Source: Sporolactobacillus shoreicorticis | Lineage (GTDB): Bacteria; Bacillota; Bacilli; Bacillales; Sporolactobacillaceae | DNA: 64,000 nucleotides | Direction of reading: 5' to 3' | NCBI RefSeq assembly: GCF_024125445.1 | Contig: NZ_JAMXWM010000001.1 | Coordinates: 186,001 to 250,000 of the forward strand | Shown here: piece by piece, positions 36,572 to 45,796 of the stretch | Numbering within the stretch: the stretch's first letter is position 1 | How the letters are laid out: each line of letters starts with the position of its first letter | Notes under the pieces: generated by a model | Database searches by the model: none | Seen by the model: the letters and a program-made list of their open reading frames with translations, nothing else | Told to the model about the DNA's origin: nothing | Made by a program: the position numbers and the translations under genes

Positions 36572-37120
36572 TTATACGTCTTTATGGACTACTTCCAAAT
36601 CTTTAATCCGATTTTCTCTGATGTTCGCCCGCTTATTAGCTAAAATGTTTAAAATTCTGGGACGGTTGTAGCGCTGGATCATGATGTAGGGAAGATTACA
36701 CGCAACAGCAATGACAACCGTAAGTAATGAGACACCTGTATGATTCCATTGCATAAAAAGAATCGAGCTGACAATAATGCACCAGTGAACAAGTTCGGCA
36801 CGGCAGGTCTCCAGCGCAAAGCGGTAGAGATAATCCGCACTGGGCTGCCCCATTTGTTTTTTGGAAAAAAGGAAGGAGAAGAAGTCGCTGAGTTCGGGCA
36901 GAAGGCTCTTCCATTTTTTCACACCGAACCAATACTGATAGAAATAGCCTTCTCTTTCCCATCCTCTTGTTCTGAACAACCAACTGTCAAGATGGAATAT
37001 GGAGTTCGGAAGCTTGATCGAAATCAGCGTATTAACGACCGAGATGATAATGAAAGTAAATAAACTATTAAGTAACCGCACACTGTTCATCTCACTTTTC
37101 TTAGGCAGGGATACCTCCAT
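36572..37120 (-). CDS. CrtO-like acyltransferase (glycosyl-4,4'-diaponeurosporenoate acyltransferase family)
   Basis: The 182-residue membrane protein carries the CrtO-type core DSWLFRTRGWEREGYFYQ, VKKWKSLLPE and ETCRAELVHW. In Staphylococcus, CrtO acylates the glucose of staphyloxanthin. No carotenoid synthase or desaturase gene is in the window, so here it may acylate another glycolipid produced by the next gene. Start is uncertain: the ATG at 37120 lacks a clear binding site, and the ATG at 37090 is an alternative. It has three to four membrane segments. Confidence 0.7.
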   Translation of the reverse strand: MEVSLPKKSEMNSVRLLNSLFTFIIISVVNTLISIKLPNSIFHLDSWLFRTRGWEREGYFYQYWFGVKKWKSLLPELSDFFSFLFSKKQMGQPSADYLYRFALETCRAELVHWCIIVSSILFMQWNHTGVSLLTVVIAVACNLPYIMIQRYNRPRILNILANKRANIRENRIKDLEVVHKDV

Positions 37121-37248
37121 ACAGAATCTATGCGAAAAAAACGGCTTGATGAAAGCAGTAAATCATCAAAGCCTTACTTATTTTAACTATAGATTAAAAG
37201 ATCGAGAGAATCAATACAACCGTTTCAGGTGTATCTTGGAATAATAGG

Positions 37249-37707
37249 TTATGACTGCTCGGGAAATACATGCAGAATAGTCTCCAATCCTGCGATGAAT
37301 GAATCGATAAAGGTTAAATCTGTTTCCAGCTCAAAGCGCAGAACAGCACCATCTGCAATCGGGTACTGTACGTAACCTTCGGCGCAAACATTTTTTCGAC
37401 GCGACAAGAAACGAAAGGTGAGTGAAAAATACGGATCAGTCGGCTCAAAAAAAATCTTCTCTGTTTTCAGCGCAGAGAACGCTCGCAGTTCATTGATCCA
37501 GTTCCTAAGTGAATGTCCTTCCAAAATGATTTCATCAATTTCGGCCTTGAAGCCCGGGAGCATCAGTAATAAATAATTTTTGTGCCAATCCCGATCATAG
37601 GGGTCGTTGGCATTCGGGTAGGCATAACCGTAGGAACAAATGCTTAAGACAGTTCTTCCATCCTGTGAACGGAGCTGAGCGCATGGAAATTTTGAGAAAT
37701 AGGTCAT
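37249..37707 (-). CDS. WapI-like immunity protein
   Basis: The 152-residue acidic protein has DWHKNYLLLMLPGFKAE, LRNWINELRAFS and IFFEPTDPYFSLTF, a layout like the WapI-type immunity proteins that neutralise CDI-like WapA tRNase toxins of Bacillus. No WapA or other polymorphic toxin is in the window, so it would be an orphan immunity gene. I chose the ATG at 37707; the TTG at 37737 has no binding site. Family assignment is from memory and moderate. Confidence 0.5.
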   Translation of the reverse strand: MTYFSKFPCAQLRSQDGRTVLSICSYGYAYPNANDPYDRDWHKNYLLLMLPGFKAEIDEIILEGHSLRNWINELRAFSALKTEKIFFEPTDPYFSLTFRFLSRRKNVCAEGYVQYPIADGAVLRFELETDLTFIDSFIAGLETILHVFPEQS

Positions 37708-37904
37708 GTTTATCGGATGCACCCTCAATGAATTCAATATAATATAGAAGAAAAATCATTTTGAACGAGCAATTGTGCTGAGCTCAGTGCAGATTCGGAG
37801 GCGGCGCTGTTCGATAAAACGATAAAAGTTAAAATCGATCCGGCACTCGATTCGCGCTTAATGTCCGAACTTTCACACCAAAGGGATAAAACGTTCCTTG
37901 TTCA

Positions 37905-38495
37905 CTAAACTAAATTCAATCCATGTAATGCTCCGTGAAGGGTCAGCCGGGTAATCAATGTGGCAATTTCCTCTGTTGGTTCATTTGCTCCGCGCTTCAG
38001 CCACTCGAGAACGATCCCGAAATGGGCTGAGATCAGGTATGCGGATATATAGGGCATTGGATAGGCCACCTTTCCGTTAAACTGACTTTTCAGTATGGTA
38101 TTAAGATGAGTCTGTGCTGCTTCTGTTAACCGATCACGAAATGAAGGGGTACCGCCAATTTCCAATAGACCAAGGATCAGCATCCGATGCTCTTTATAGT
38201 GGACCAAAACCTCCTCCAGTCCAGGCAAGGCTGTGCCATGATCGTATAATGTGAGCATATCGACGTTTATGATTGTTTGCATCATGGATTCCGCTTTATG
38301 CAGCCAGTGATCCTCACAATGCTTCAGTAACGTGTATTTATCAACATAGTGCTGGTAAAAGGTAGCCCTGTTGATATCGGCACGATCGGCAATGTCCCTG
38401 ACCGTCAGCCGATTAAATCCCTTCTCATTCAGCAATTGAATAAAAACGTCAATAATCTGTTTCTCTGTTTTCAGATATCGACGATCTTTTTTCAC
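37905..38495 (-). CDS. TetR-family repressor
   Basis: The 196-residue protein has a TetR helix-turn-helix LTVRDIADRADINRATFYQH (about residues 25-44) and YVDKYTLLKHCEDHW. The GTG start follows TGGAGGAATGATCC. It is divergent from the DHA2 exporter gene, and an 11-6-11 palindrome lies between them, so it most likely represses the exporter and itself until a drug-like ligand binds. Confidence 0.85.
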   Translation of the reverse strand: MKKDRRYLKTEKQIIDVFIQLLNEKGFNRLTVRDIADRADINRATFYQHYVDKYTLLKHCEDHWLHKAESMMQTIINVDMLTLYDHGTALPGLEEVLVHYKEHRMLILGLLEIGGTPSFRDRLTEAAQTHLNTILKSQFNGKVAYPMPYISAYLISAHFGIVLEWLKRGANEPTEEIATLITRLTLHGALHGLNLV

Positions 38496-38608
38496 GGATC
38501 ATTCCTCCATTTATTGGCACATTTCCCATATCTGTTGCATAAGCGACAGACTGCCTGAAATTGCGGATAGAAAATCTTTTCTTCCTCAGTATACTTAAGT
38601 TGTGCTTA

Positions 38609-38636
38609 GATAATCAACACCGTGTTGTTGATTATC
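38609..38636. promoter_or_regulatory. Palindromic operator between tetR and the MFS gene
   Basis: GATAATCAACA and TGTTGATTATC are perfect inverted repeats separated by 6 bases. The size and position, 31 bases before the exporter start, are typical of a TetR-family operator. Confidence 0.75.
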
Positions 38637-38666
38637 TACCTGAGAAATTGACGGGGAGGATTCGTT

Positions 38667-40502
38667 ATGAACGATACAATGAGAAAGAGTTTAGGATTTA
38701 TCGCGGCAACGCTTGCATTTGTCATGGCAATACTGGATACAACAATTGTTAATATTGTTTTGCCGGATATGATGAAGGACTTAAATACGTCGGTTTCCAA
38801 TAGTTCATGGATTCTTAATGCCTATAATATGGCTTTTGCCGTTCTGTTGCTCAGTGCCGCCCGATTTGCCGATCAGTTTGGAAGAAGGCGTGTGTTTTTG
38901 CTTGGCATCATGGTTTTTACCGTTTCTTCGCTGCTGTGCGGCATTGCATCCAATATTCATTGGCTGATCAGTTTCCGGATTGTTCAGGGAATGGGAGCGG
39001 CGATACTGGTTCCCGTCTCCATTCCAATACTTTTGTCCCTATTCGATAAAGCTCGGCAACCCATTGTGATCGCGGTCTGGGGCGCCTGTTCGGCACTGGC
39101 TTCAGCATGCGGCCCCGTCCTTGGCGGCCTGCTCACCAATTATGGATCATGGCATGATGTTTTCTTTGTGAACATTCCGCTCGGTGCTCTGGCCTTTGTA
39201 CTGACGGCTTGGTTTGTTCCGGAATCCTTTGATTCATCAGCAAGCCGGCGAATTGACTGGACAGGCATGCTCTTTCTTTCGGGAGCAGTCGCTTCACTTA
39301 CTTTTTATCTGATTAAAGGCAATGATTATGGATGGACCAATCCGGGGATGCTGATTTTACTCTTGGCCTTTGCGCTTGCGCTGCTGATCTTTCTTGGTGT
39401 TGAATGGAAAACGCAGACACCAATGCTGCCGATTTATCTATTCAGAAATCGGATTTTTCAATCCAGCAGCTATGTTATTCTGTTGATTGGTATTTTGATT
39501 AATGCGATTATGTTCCTCTGTTCGCTTTATCTGACACGGCTTCGCGGGTTGTCCGTACTGCATGCTGGCTATGTGCTAGGTGCATTTTCGATTGGATCAA
39601 TGCTGATGTCGCTGATTTGCAGTCGGTTCATAAAGAAAATTCCGCCAGCCATTTTGCTTGCCGCAGCGAGCTGCATGATTGGCCTATCCACATGGCTTAT
39701 GAGTCAGTTCAACGCAGGAACGGCTTATCGGGATATTGTCTTTGTTTTAATTTTGAGTGGCTGCGGATTCGGCATCAATCTGCCGGTCATTATGAATCTA
39801 ATTGTCAGCGCAGTGCCTGGAAGCAGCATTGGCATGGCTTCCGGCATTGGGAATATGGCACGCACCTTAGGTAGTATTGTCGGTGTTGCACTGATTGTCG
39901 CTGTTCTTACTGGAAGTCTGCAAGGATCATTGCATCAAGTAAAGTACGAGGCGCTAAAAAGAATCAGCCGTGATACGATACTTCTTCCATCTGTCCAAAA
40001 TACCGTGAGGATAAAGATCAAAGCGATTAAAACGAACACGTTTACTGGTGGCGCGCTATCTTCAAATCGCAAAAAGATCAATCAATCGTTTGCTTTGCTG
40101 CGTACCAAGGAACTGGATAAGGTCAATAAAAAAATTGATCGCCAAGCTGAAGTTAAATGGGTGAAAATTGCCGAAGCGTTTAAATTGCAGCAACAACAAC
40201 TGCAGCGCCGGCCGAATTCTCAAGAACGTACCCTGCTGCTCGCACAGCTCGATAAGGAGAGACAGAGAGCGGCGGAAAAAATGGCGCAGCAGAAGAAATC
40301 TGCCAAAAAACAGGCACTGCGCTCTGTTAACAAACTGCTGGATCAACAGCAAAATGAATTATTCCGCCTGACCGATTGGCTTCAGACGAGAACAAAGAAA
40401 GCTGTCGCACATGTATTTGCCGTTGCTTTCCGTACAATTACGGGCATTGCATTTATCGTTCTGCTTTTCTGTCCCTTTTTAACGCGTAAACAACACGATT
40501 GA
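38667..40502 (+). CDS. DHA2-family MFS exporter with a long coiled-coil insertion
   Basis: The 611-residue protein is about 130 residues longer than usual 14-TM exporters. N-terminal motifs are typical (AILDTTIVNIVLP, AARFADQFGRRRVF, ASACGPVLGGLL). After TM13 (about residue 425) a charged, glutamine- and lysine-rich helical region runs to about residue 565 (for example DKVNKKIDRQAEVKWVKI, LQQQQLQRRPN, LLAQLDKERQRAAEKM). The last membrane helix (VLLFCPFLT) follows. The insertion would face outside if topology is standard. It is controlled by the divergent TetR. Confidence 0.85.
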   Translation: MNDTMRKSLGFIAATLAFVMAILDTTIVNIVLPDMMKDLNTSVSNSSWILNAYNMAFAVLLLSAARFADQFGRRRVFLLGIMVFTVSSLLCGIASNIHWLISFRIVQGMGAAILVPVSIPILLSLFDKARQPIVIAVWGACSALASACGPVLGGLLTNYGSWHDVFFVNIPLGALAFVLTAWFVPESFDSSASRRIDWTGMLFLSGAVASLTFYLIKGNDYGWTNPGMLILLLAFALALLIFLGVEWKTQTPMLPIYLFRNRIFQSSSYVILLIGILINAIMFLCSLYLTRLRGLSVLHAGYVLGAFSIGSMLMSLICSRFIKKIPPAILLAAASCMIGLSTWLMSQFNAGTAYRDIVFVLILSGCGFGINLPVIMNLIVSAVPGSSIGMASGIGNMARTLGSIVGVALIVAVLTGSLQGSLHQVKYEALKRISRDTILLPSVQNTVRIKIKAIKTNTFTGGALSSNRKKINQSFALLRTKELDKVNKKIDRQAEVKWVKIAEAFKLQQQQLQRRPNSQERTLLLAQLDKERQRAAEKMAQQKKSAKKQALRSVNKLLDQQQNELFRLTDWLQTRTKKAVAHVFAVAFRTITGIAFIVLLFCPFLTRKQHD

Positions 40503-40652
40503 GACGATCATGTTGTGATCCCTTCCCGATTTTTGCAGCAGCGCACAAATAATAGCTCTACAAATCAAAAAAAGTTTTGCCTCTTTCCTTGTTTCATAGT
40601 ATTTTTAACAGTAAACAATCATTCAGGCAACTGCGGGGAAGGTGATGTGTCG

Positions 40653-40979
40653 ATGTGGGGGTACGTGATTAAATTTATCATTGGCGGGACGATTTTTGTA
40701 CTTATGTCTTATTTCAGTAAATCGAAAATTTTATTTTTATCCGGGGTCATCACTTTTATTCCGCTCATGACGCTGATCAATATGGGCATGCAAATCAAAT
40801 ACATGAATGTTGAGGAGTTCAGAACTACAGAATTTAATGGACTATTTGGCGCATTTGGCGCGGTCGTTCTGATTTTTTCTGTGTTTTTGCTGACGAACTG
40901 GATGAAACCGGTGAACGCTGTTATTCTGTCAGTGGGAATCTATGTTATTTATATGGCGTCATGCAAGTATTTTTTATAA
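40653..40979 (+). CDS. GlpM-like small membrane protein
   Basis: The 108-residue protein has four hydrophobic segments and starts MWGYVIKFIIGGTIFVLMSY, resembling the GlpM family of small membrane proteins of unclear function. GGGGAAGGTGATG lies upstream of the ATG at 40653; the longer frame to 40515 has no start signal. It stands alone. Confidence 0.55.
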   Translation: MWGYVIKFIIGGTIFVLMSYFSKSKILFLSGVITFIPLMTLINMGMQIKYMNVEEFRTTEFNGLFGAFGAVVLIFSVFLLTNWMKPVNAVILSVGIYVIYMASCKYFL

Positions 40980-41017
40980 TCTCCGATGAGTGACAGGCGG
41001 GCTGGGGCAGCGACTTG

Positions 41018-41047
41018 TGCAATCCTGCGGGATCCGGCAGGATTGCA
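41018..41047. terminator. 11-bp GC-containing hairpin after the GlpM-like gene
   Basis: TGCAATCCTGC pairs with GCAGGATTGCA around an 8-base loop. No T-run follows, so termination is uncertain. Confidence 0.5.
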
Positions 41048-41175
41048 AAGCAGTGTTGCATTCATGATAGATCAATGCCATCTTCAAAGAATTCATACAA
41101 GATCAGTCTGTATGAATTGATTAAGTTTATCCTTGAGCGAGAAACGTTCTGAGAAAAAGTTGGGGGTGAGTACCG

Positions 41176-41559
41176 TGGCCATAACCTATCGTGACCATAA
41201 ACTGTATCATGACGCACAGTGGTAGGCGTACATCAAAGACTTGCCGCTGCTTCAAAAGGACATCGAACAGTCATTATCGGTTCGGTCCGCATGGGATGCA
41301 GGCGAGCTTGTGGGGTCTGATCGGTGTCGTTGGTGACGGATTAACGATCATCTATACTCAAGATTTACTTGTGTTGAAGACGCATCAAAATCAAGGTATT
41401 GCAACGGAATTAATTCAATATGTTTTGAACCAGTACAAAGAAGTTCGTCAAAAAGTACTGTTGACTGAGGAAGAGCCAAAAGTCAGACATTTTTACGAAA
41501 AGAATCATTTTGTCTCATGTGATCAAGGACAGTCTGTTGCTTTTGCCCAATTAAGCTAG
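41176..41559 (+). pseudogene. GNAT acetyltransferase, stop and frameshift
   Basis: A GTG after GGGGGTGAGTACC starts VAITYRDHKLYHDAQW, hits a TAG, continues in frame to WDAGELVG and then needs a +1 change (about 41320) to LIGVVGDGLTIIYTQD and VLKTHQNQGIATELIQ, the acetyl-CoA motif. It is a YjdJ/YjgM-like GNAT of about 130 residues, now broken twice. Confidence 0.75.
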
Positions 41560-41655
41560 CAGTATTTCGATGAAAGGTTGACCTGGGAGATCGCGGCGGT
41601 TTAAGGCTCCCGTGTTCTCAGGAATTAATCAACGATCATGGTAAACTACTGCTTC

Positions 41656-42264
41656 TCATGTGCTGATTTTTGCCACTAATTTTTCATTGATAAAGTGTAC
41701 ATTTTCATTGTCCGCCAGCGTATAAACGATACCGTTATATTGAGCAGACGCCCAGTGATCAAACGCAGCACGGCATTCTTCATGATTATAATGGGGACAA
41801 AGGCTGCCCTGCAACAGCCCTAGGCCCTTAAATACCTCATACTTTCCCTGGTCATTGTCACTGTAGCAGGTTTCAAACCAGCACATGGCTCCTGCACTGA
41901 TCCCTGCTAAAATAACACCGGCTTGATAAGCCTTCTTTAGTACCGTGTCAAATTCTGTCTGTCGCCAAGTATGAAGCATGTATTGTGTATTACCGCCGCC
42001 TACGTACACGATATCCAAAGCATTGACAATGTCTTGGATGTTTGGTGATGTAAAATCTTTAATACTCAGATGAGTTGGTCGTTCCGCTTTAAAGGCTTTG
42101 TAGAATTTATCGATATAACCTTGTGCATCATCACTTGCTGTCCCAATAAATGCTATTTTTAAAGATTCTTTCTTTCGAGGAATTTTCAGTAAATAATCAT
42201 CAATAAAGGCCCTTTTTTCTTCTGAAAAACCGCCACCGGAGATTGCGAGAATCGTTCGTTTCAT
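41656..42264 (-). CDS. Peptidase S51-family (dipeptidase E / cyanophycinase-like) protein
   Basis: The 202-residue protein has the S51 nucleophile elbow AGISAGAMCWF with Ser123 and the nearby YVGGGNTQYML. The family cleaves N-terminal Asp dipeptides or related substrates in the cytoplasm. ACGAGGAGTAATACAAG gives a strong start. No partner genes are adjacent. Confidence 0.85.
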   Translation of the reverse strand: MKRTILAISGGGFSEEKRAFIDDYLLKIPRKKESLKIAFIGTASDDAQGYIDKFYKAFKAERPTHLSIKDFTSPNIQDIVNALDIVYVGGGNTQYMLHTWRQTEFDTVLKKAYQAGVILAGISAGAMCWFETCYSDNDQGKYEVFKGLGLLQGSLCPHYNHEECRAAFDHWASAQYNGIVYTLADNENVHFINEKLVAKIST

Positions 42265-42297
42265 CTTGTATTACTCCTCGTATAGTTATATTTAAGC

Positions 42298-42470
42298 CTA
42301 TGAAACAGACTTTTTGAGAACAGTTTTTTCTGCAGGATGATTATGTTCGCCATGTACACTCGGAGCTTGCTTCTTGCCATTCTCAATAGCTTGAAGGTGT
42401 TGAAACGAGAAGACAAAGTTGCTGAGCGGCGTTCAGGCACGAAGAGACAAAAAAATTTATGACCGGTTCG
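42298..42470 (-). pseudogene. C-terminal remnant of an MFS transporter
   Basis: The minus strand reads FFCLFVPERRSAT, like the last membrane helix and tail of MFS exporters, then in a shifted frame FSFQHLQAIENGKKQAP and VHGEHNHPAEKTVL to a stop. Nothing upstream continues the gene, since the TmrB-like gene lies there. It is short debris. Confidence 0.4.
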
Positions 42471-43077
42471 TTATTTAAAAAGTGATACTTCTCTGAGCTT
42501 AACATGCAACCGATCCAATCTTTTTCTCAGAGGAGATCGTGCATCGCTGATCTCAAGTTCTGATTGTTTTGCAATGATTCGGACTGCCTCATCCACTGAA
42601 TAATGATCCATTTGAAGATGTATTCGATATTTTTTCTTGGACAGTTCCTTATGGCAATCCTCTGCCTGGCTGTACGCCCAGGAATGTCGTCCTTCCAGAC
42701 GGCTGTGCAATCGTTTCAGCAGCGTCTCTTTCCTGAGCATGAGGGTAAAGTGCCGTACGTGGAGCTGATTTTTCAGCAGTCTGCCAATGATTCGGTCGTA
42801 AGTCGTAAAGTGCTTCATTCATTAATGTCATCGGGACGATCAGCACCCCCGTGTACGATTGAGCAATTCTGGCTAAGTGTTGGGCCACAATCGGAGCCCA
42901 TTCAGGATCGGACTGAAAATTTGATTTGGCAAGCATTTTCGGGGTGTTCTTCATCAGCGCGTAACCGAAATATTCGGGATCATAGACGAACGAATCCGGA
43001 AGGCATTTGTTCAGTTCATGGGCTGTTGTCGTTTTCCCGGAACCAAATGTCCCGTTAATCCAAATAATGCACGCCAT
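42471..43077 (-). pseudogene. TmrB-like ATP-binding protein, frameshifted
   Basis: The first part MACIIWINGTFGSGKTTTAH carries a Walker A loop and DSFVYDPEYFGYAL, as in TmrB, the tunicamycin-resistance ATPase of B. subtilis, and runs to NEALYDLR. Near 42795 the frame shifts: the rest continues IGRLLKNQLHVRHFTLMLRK and ETLLKRLHSRLEGRHSWA in another frame to the end at 42471. A single-base indel separates the halves, so either a recent pseudogene or a sequencing error. Confidence 0.8.
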
Positions 43078-43301
43078 CTGATCACCACCATTCATAAATA
43101 AAAAGTTATGAAAAGTTTACTCTATTTTAAATGAAAATGCGAAAAATCAGAGCAGAAGATTCATTGTGTCCGCTTCTCTGAGAAGCATTTATTGAAAAGA
43201 CTTCGGTCAATGAATCACTTTTTAGGGTGAATAAGTTCTTTACACTGTTTAAAATAAGAACTGAAAAAGGTGTGCTTTTTCAGGATGAGGCGTGCGTGAA
43301 A

Positions 43302-43737
43302 GTGGCAAGCAAGAAGAACGCATTAAGACTGCTGATCGGTATTCTTATCGTGTTGTCCGTTCTCACTTTGTATTTCTCTGTGCTTGGTTTTAGAACTTCG
43401 ACACTTAATCGAGGTGTTCCCATCCCGCGTTTTGCAACTGTTATGAAAGCAGATCAAGCATCAAGTGAAATCGTATCACTGGGGAAATCTGCAAAAAGCA
43501 GAGAGAATGGCTTTACAGTATAGAACAGCACTGCGCCTGTGGGGATGGAACAAAAAGAATCGGTCCGGCACAAAGAATGTCTATGAAAAAAGGAAGCGCA
43601 TTCTTAATATCATTGTCATGGCGGACACAGAATTGTTGTCTACTGAGGAAATCATTCAGATCCGAATTAATAAACGGATGAGCGTAAATCTTGTGCGGAC
43701 TGTTGGAGTAAAAGGAGGAAACGGATGGCAAACGTAG
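43302..43737 (+). pseudogene. Hypothetical single-TM protein, frameshifted
   Basis: The first part ASKKNALRLLIGILIVLSVL has one membrane helix and continues to SSEIVSLGKSAK. After a frame change near 43490, the second frame continues AERMALQYRTALRLWGWNKK and IIVMADTELLS. Joined, it would be a membrane-anchored extracytoplasmic protein of about 140 residues. I do not recognise a named family. It ends within the start of the ASCH gene. Confidence 0.5.
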
Positions 43738-44152
43738 AAGTGATAAAGAAATTCTGGAATTCATTTAAAATGAAATTCGGGATCACGCATGATGATTACC
43801 AAGCATGGGCATTCGGCGATACGCCTGAGATGGCAAATCAATTGGCTGATTTGATTGTCAAAGGCATCAAAACCGCGACGACATCAGCCTATGACTTGTA
43901 TGAAAAGGACGAGCCACTGCCACAGGTCGGTGAATATAATATCATTCTTGATGGCAGCAGTGCACCGGTTGCAATCATCAAAACCGTGGTCGTTGAAATC
44001 GTTCCTTTTAACGAAGTAACGTGGGAGCATGCGTACCATGAAGGTGAGGGCACCCGCTCGCCTACTGGCGCTGTGTTCACGAATCCTTTTTCAAACAGAA
44101 ATATGCAGAAGCCGGTCTGGAATTTCATAACACTCGGAAACGTTCAAGATAA
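43725..44152 (+). pseudogene. ASCH-domain protein with C-terminal frameshift
   Basis: The frame MANVEVIKKFWNSFKMKFG leads to an ASCH (RNA-binding PUA-like) domain, with IVKGIKTATTSAYDLYE and WEHAYHEGEG. From about 44062 the expected continuation AYWRCVHESFFKQKYAEAG is found in another frame, ending at 44152, whereas the original frame runs on to 44174 with unrelated residues. One small indel explains this. Family members have nuclease or nucleotide-related roles. Confidence 0.7.
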
Positions 44153-44213
44153 GCGGGTCGCAATGAGCATTTAAATTTACTCTATGATTTGACTATGTTT
44201 TGGAGGATGGATC

Positions 44214-44762
44214 ATGATCAATTATGCAACCAAGGAAGCCTTAATCAGAGAAATCCAAAAAACGGCTAAACTTTTCATTAACGAATTCGATGATGTTCCG
44301 GAAACGAAACGACATGTGCGCATTGAAGCAGTGGACAAAACGCCGCATGAGATGATCGCTTATCAACTCGGCTGGCTGAGTCTGGTGATGGGCTGGGAAA
44401 ATAAAGAGCTCGCCGGTCAGGAAGTGATCACACCTTCGCCTGATCTTAAGTGGAATCAACTTGGATTGCTTAATCAACAATTTTACTGTCAATACGGCGA
44501 TTGCTCCTTAAAAGATCTTCGCGAACTGTTTGAAGACAAGGTCAAGACATGGTGTACTTGGATTAATGGACTAAGCGATGATGAACTTTTTACACCCGGA
44601 GTGCGAAGATGGACGGTGACGAGTGCGAACTGGCCAATGTGGAAATGGATACATATTAATTCCGTTGCCCCATTCAAAAGTTTTCGAACGAAAATCAGAA
44701 AGTGGAAAAAATATTGTCAACAGGAGTTCGGCGGCAAGAACAAGTTTCTTTTCCCAACATAA
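44214..44762 (+). CDS. ClbS/DfsB-family four-helix protein
   Basis: The 182-residue protein shows the ClbS/DfsB (DUF1706) pattern: YATKEALIREIQKTAKLFI, TPHEMIAYQLGWLSLVMGWE and a C-terminal WPMWKWIHINSVAPFKSFR. ClbS inactivates colibactin; most relatives have unknown substrates. TTTTGGAGGATGG precedes the ATG. It is 50 bases after the ASCH pseudogene and 12 before a GNAT gene, probably co-transcribed. Confidence 0.85.
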   Translation: MINYATKEALIREIQKTAKLFINEFDDVPETKRHVRIEAVDKTPHEMIAYQLGWLSLVMGWENKELAGQEVITPSPDLKWNQLGLLNQQFYCQYGDCSLKDLRELFEDKVKTWCTWINGLSDDELFTPGVRRWTVTSANWPMWKWIHINSVAPFKSFRTKIRKWKKYCQQEFGGKNKFLFPT

Positions 44763-44774
44763 TGAGGTGATCTG

Positions 44775-45287
44775 ATGTTTCAATTAGTTGAATTAACCCC
44801 TGAACTTGAAGTTCCTTTTAATCGTTACTTGTCAGAATGGAAAGATTCAGGAGAAGAAATTATTCCGGCTGCATCCGAAAAGGGCCCGATCTCCTATCAG
44901 CAATTTCTTGCAAATTTGGAAGAAGAAAAGACTGACGTTGTACGCAAGCGCGGCTGGGTGCCGGCAACTTTATATTTTCTGACGGACGGGGACAATCATC
45001 TCTATGGTGCGGTACATTTGCGTCATGAATTGAATGATGCCTTACTGGAGTTAGGAGGACATATCGGGTACGGCGTTCGGCCTTCCGAACGGCATAAGGG
45101 CTGCGCGGTCAAAATGCTGGAACTGGCTCTTGACAAGGCAAGAGCTCTAAATCTTAAGCGCGTTCTGCTCACATGTGATCGAGAGAACATCGGTTCCGCA
45201 AAAACGATTATTCATAATGGTGGCATTCTTGAAAACGAGATCCGTCATGGAGAGAGGATCACGCAGCGCTACTGGATTGCGCTTTAG
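44775..45287 (+). CDS. GNAT-family acetyltransferase
   Basis: The 170-residue protein has HIGYGVRPSERHKGCAVKML (about residues 95-114), a GNAT motif A, and LLTCDRENIGSAKTI, motif B. The start MFQLVELTPELEVPFNRYLS resembles YkwB/YjcK-like acetyltransferases. Substrate unknown. GAGGTGATCTG precedes the ATG. Confidence 0.85.
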   Translation: MFQLVELTPELEVPFNRYLSEWKDSGEEIIPAASEKGPISYQQFLANLEEEKTDVVRKRGWVPATLYFLTDGDNHLYGAVHLRHELNDALLELGGHIGYGVRPSERHKGCAVKMLELALDKARALNLKRVLLTCDRENIGSAKTIIHNGGILENEIRHGERITQRYWIAL

Positions 45288-45343
45288 AACAACCGAGTGG
45301 TTTTAAGTCAAAAGATCAATCGGGGAGGGAGTATGGAAGCAAA

Positions 45344-45727
45344 ATGAACAGAGATGAGATGGGGCGACTTTTTCAAAGTTATGTCAACGGATGGAAGAAA
45401 AGCGACAAACAGTTAATTCTAAGTACCTGTGACGCTTCCTGTGAAATCGTTGAATGCTATGGCTCCGTGTATAAAGGAACCAAACAAATAGAAACATGGA
45501 TTGATGCTTGGATAAACAGGAAGTATCGGGTGAAGCAGTGGGCGATCATAAACCAATACGTCGATACAGTTTCATTAACAGCTGTTTTTGAATGGTCTTT
45601 TAAATGCTATTCGGAAAACAAAGACCATCATTTCAACGGATGCAGCATTGTTCAATATAATCGCAGATCTATTCAATGCATAAGAGAATATAGAATGGAA
45701 GCTGTTCATTATTATCCTTATCAATAG
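45344..45727 (+). CDS. SnoaL/NTF2-like protein
   Basis: The 127-residue protein has an NTF2-like layout: LFQSYVNGWKKSDKQLILST, CEIVECYGSVYKGTKQIETW and the C-terminal YRMEAVHYYPY. These folds bind small molecules. The best ribosome binding site (GGGAGGGAGT) actually serves an ATG at 45332 that encodes only four residues (MEAK) and ends overlapping this start (ATGA), so the start may be altered by a small deletion or be coupled. Function unknown. Confidence 0.65.
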   Translation: MNRDEMGRLFQSYVNGWKKSDKQLILSTCDASCEIVECYGSVYKGTKQIETWIDAWINRKYRVKQWAIINQYVDTVSLTAVFEWSFKCYSENKDHHFNGCSIVQYNRRSIQCIREYRMEAVHYYPYQ

Positions 45728-45796
45728 GTTGCCTGCGGCTTTGGGCTACTGCCTGCAAAAAATACGACTATTGTCCGGTAAAGGGGCTGCTTTCAT

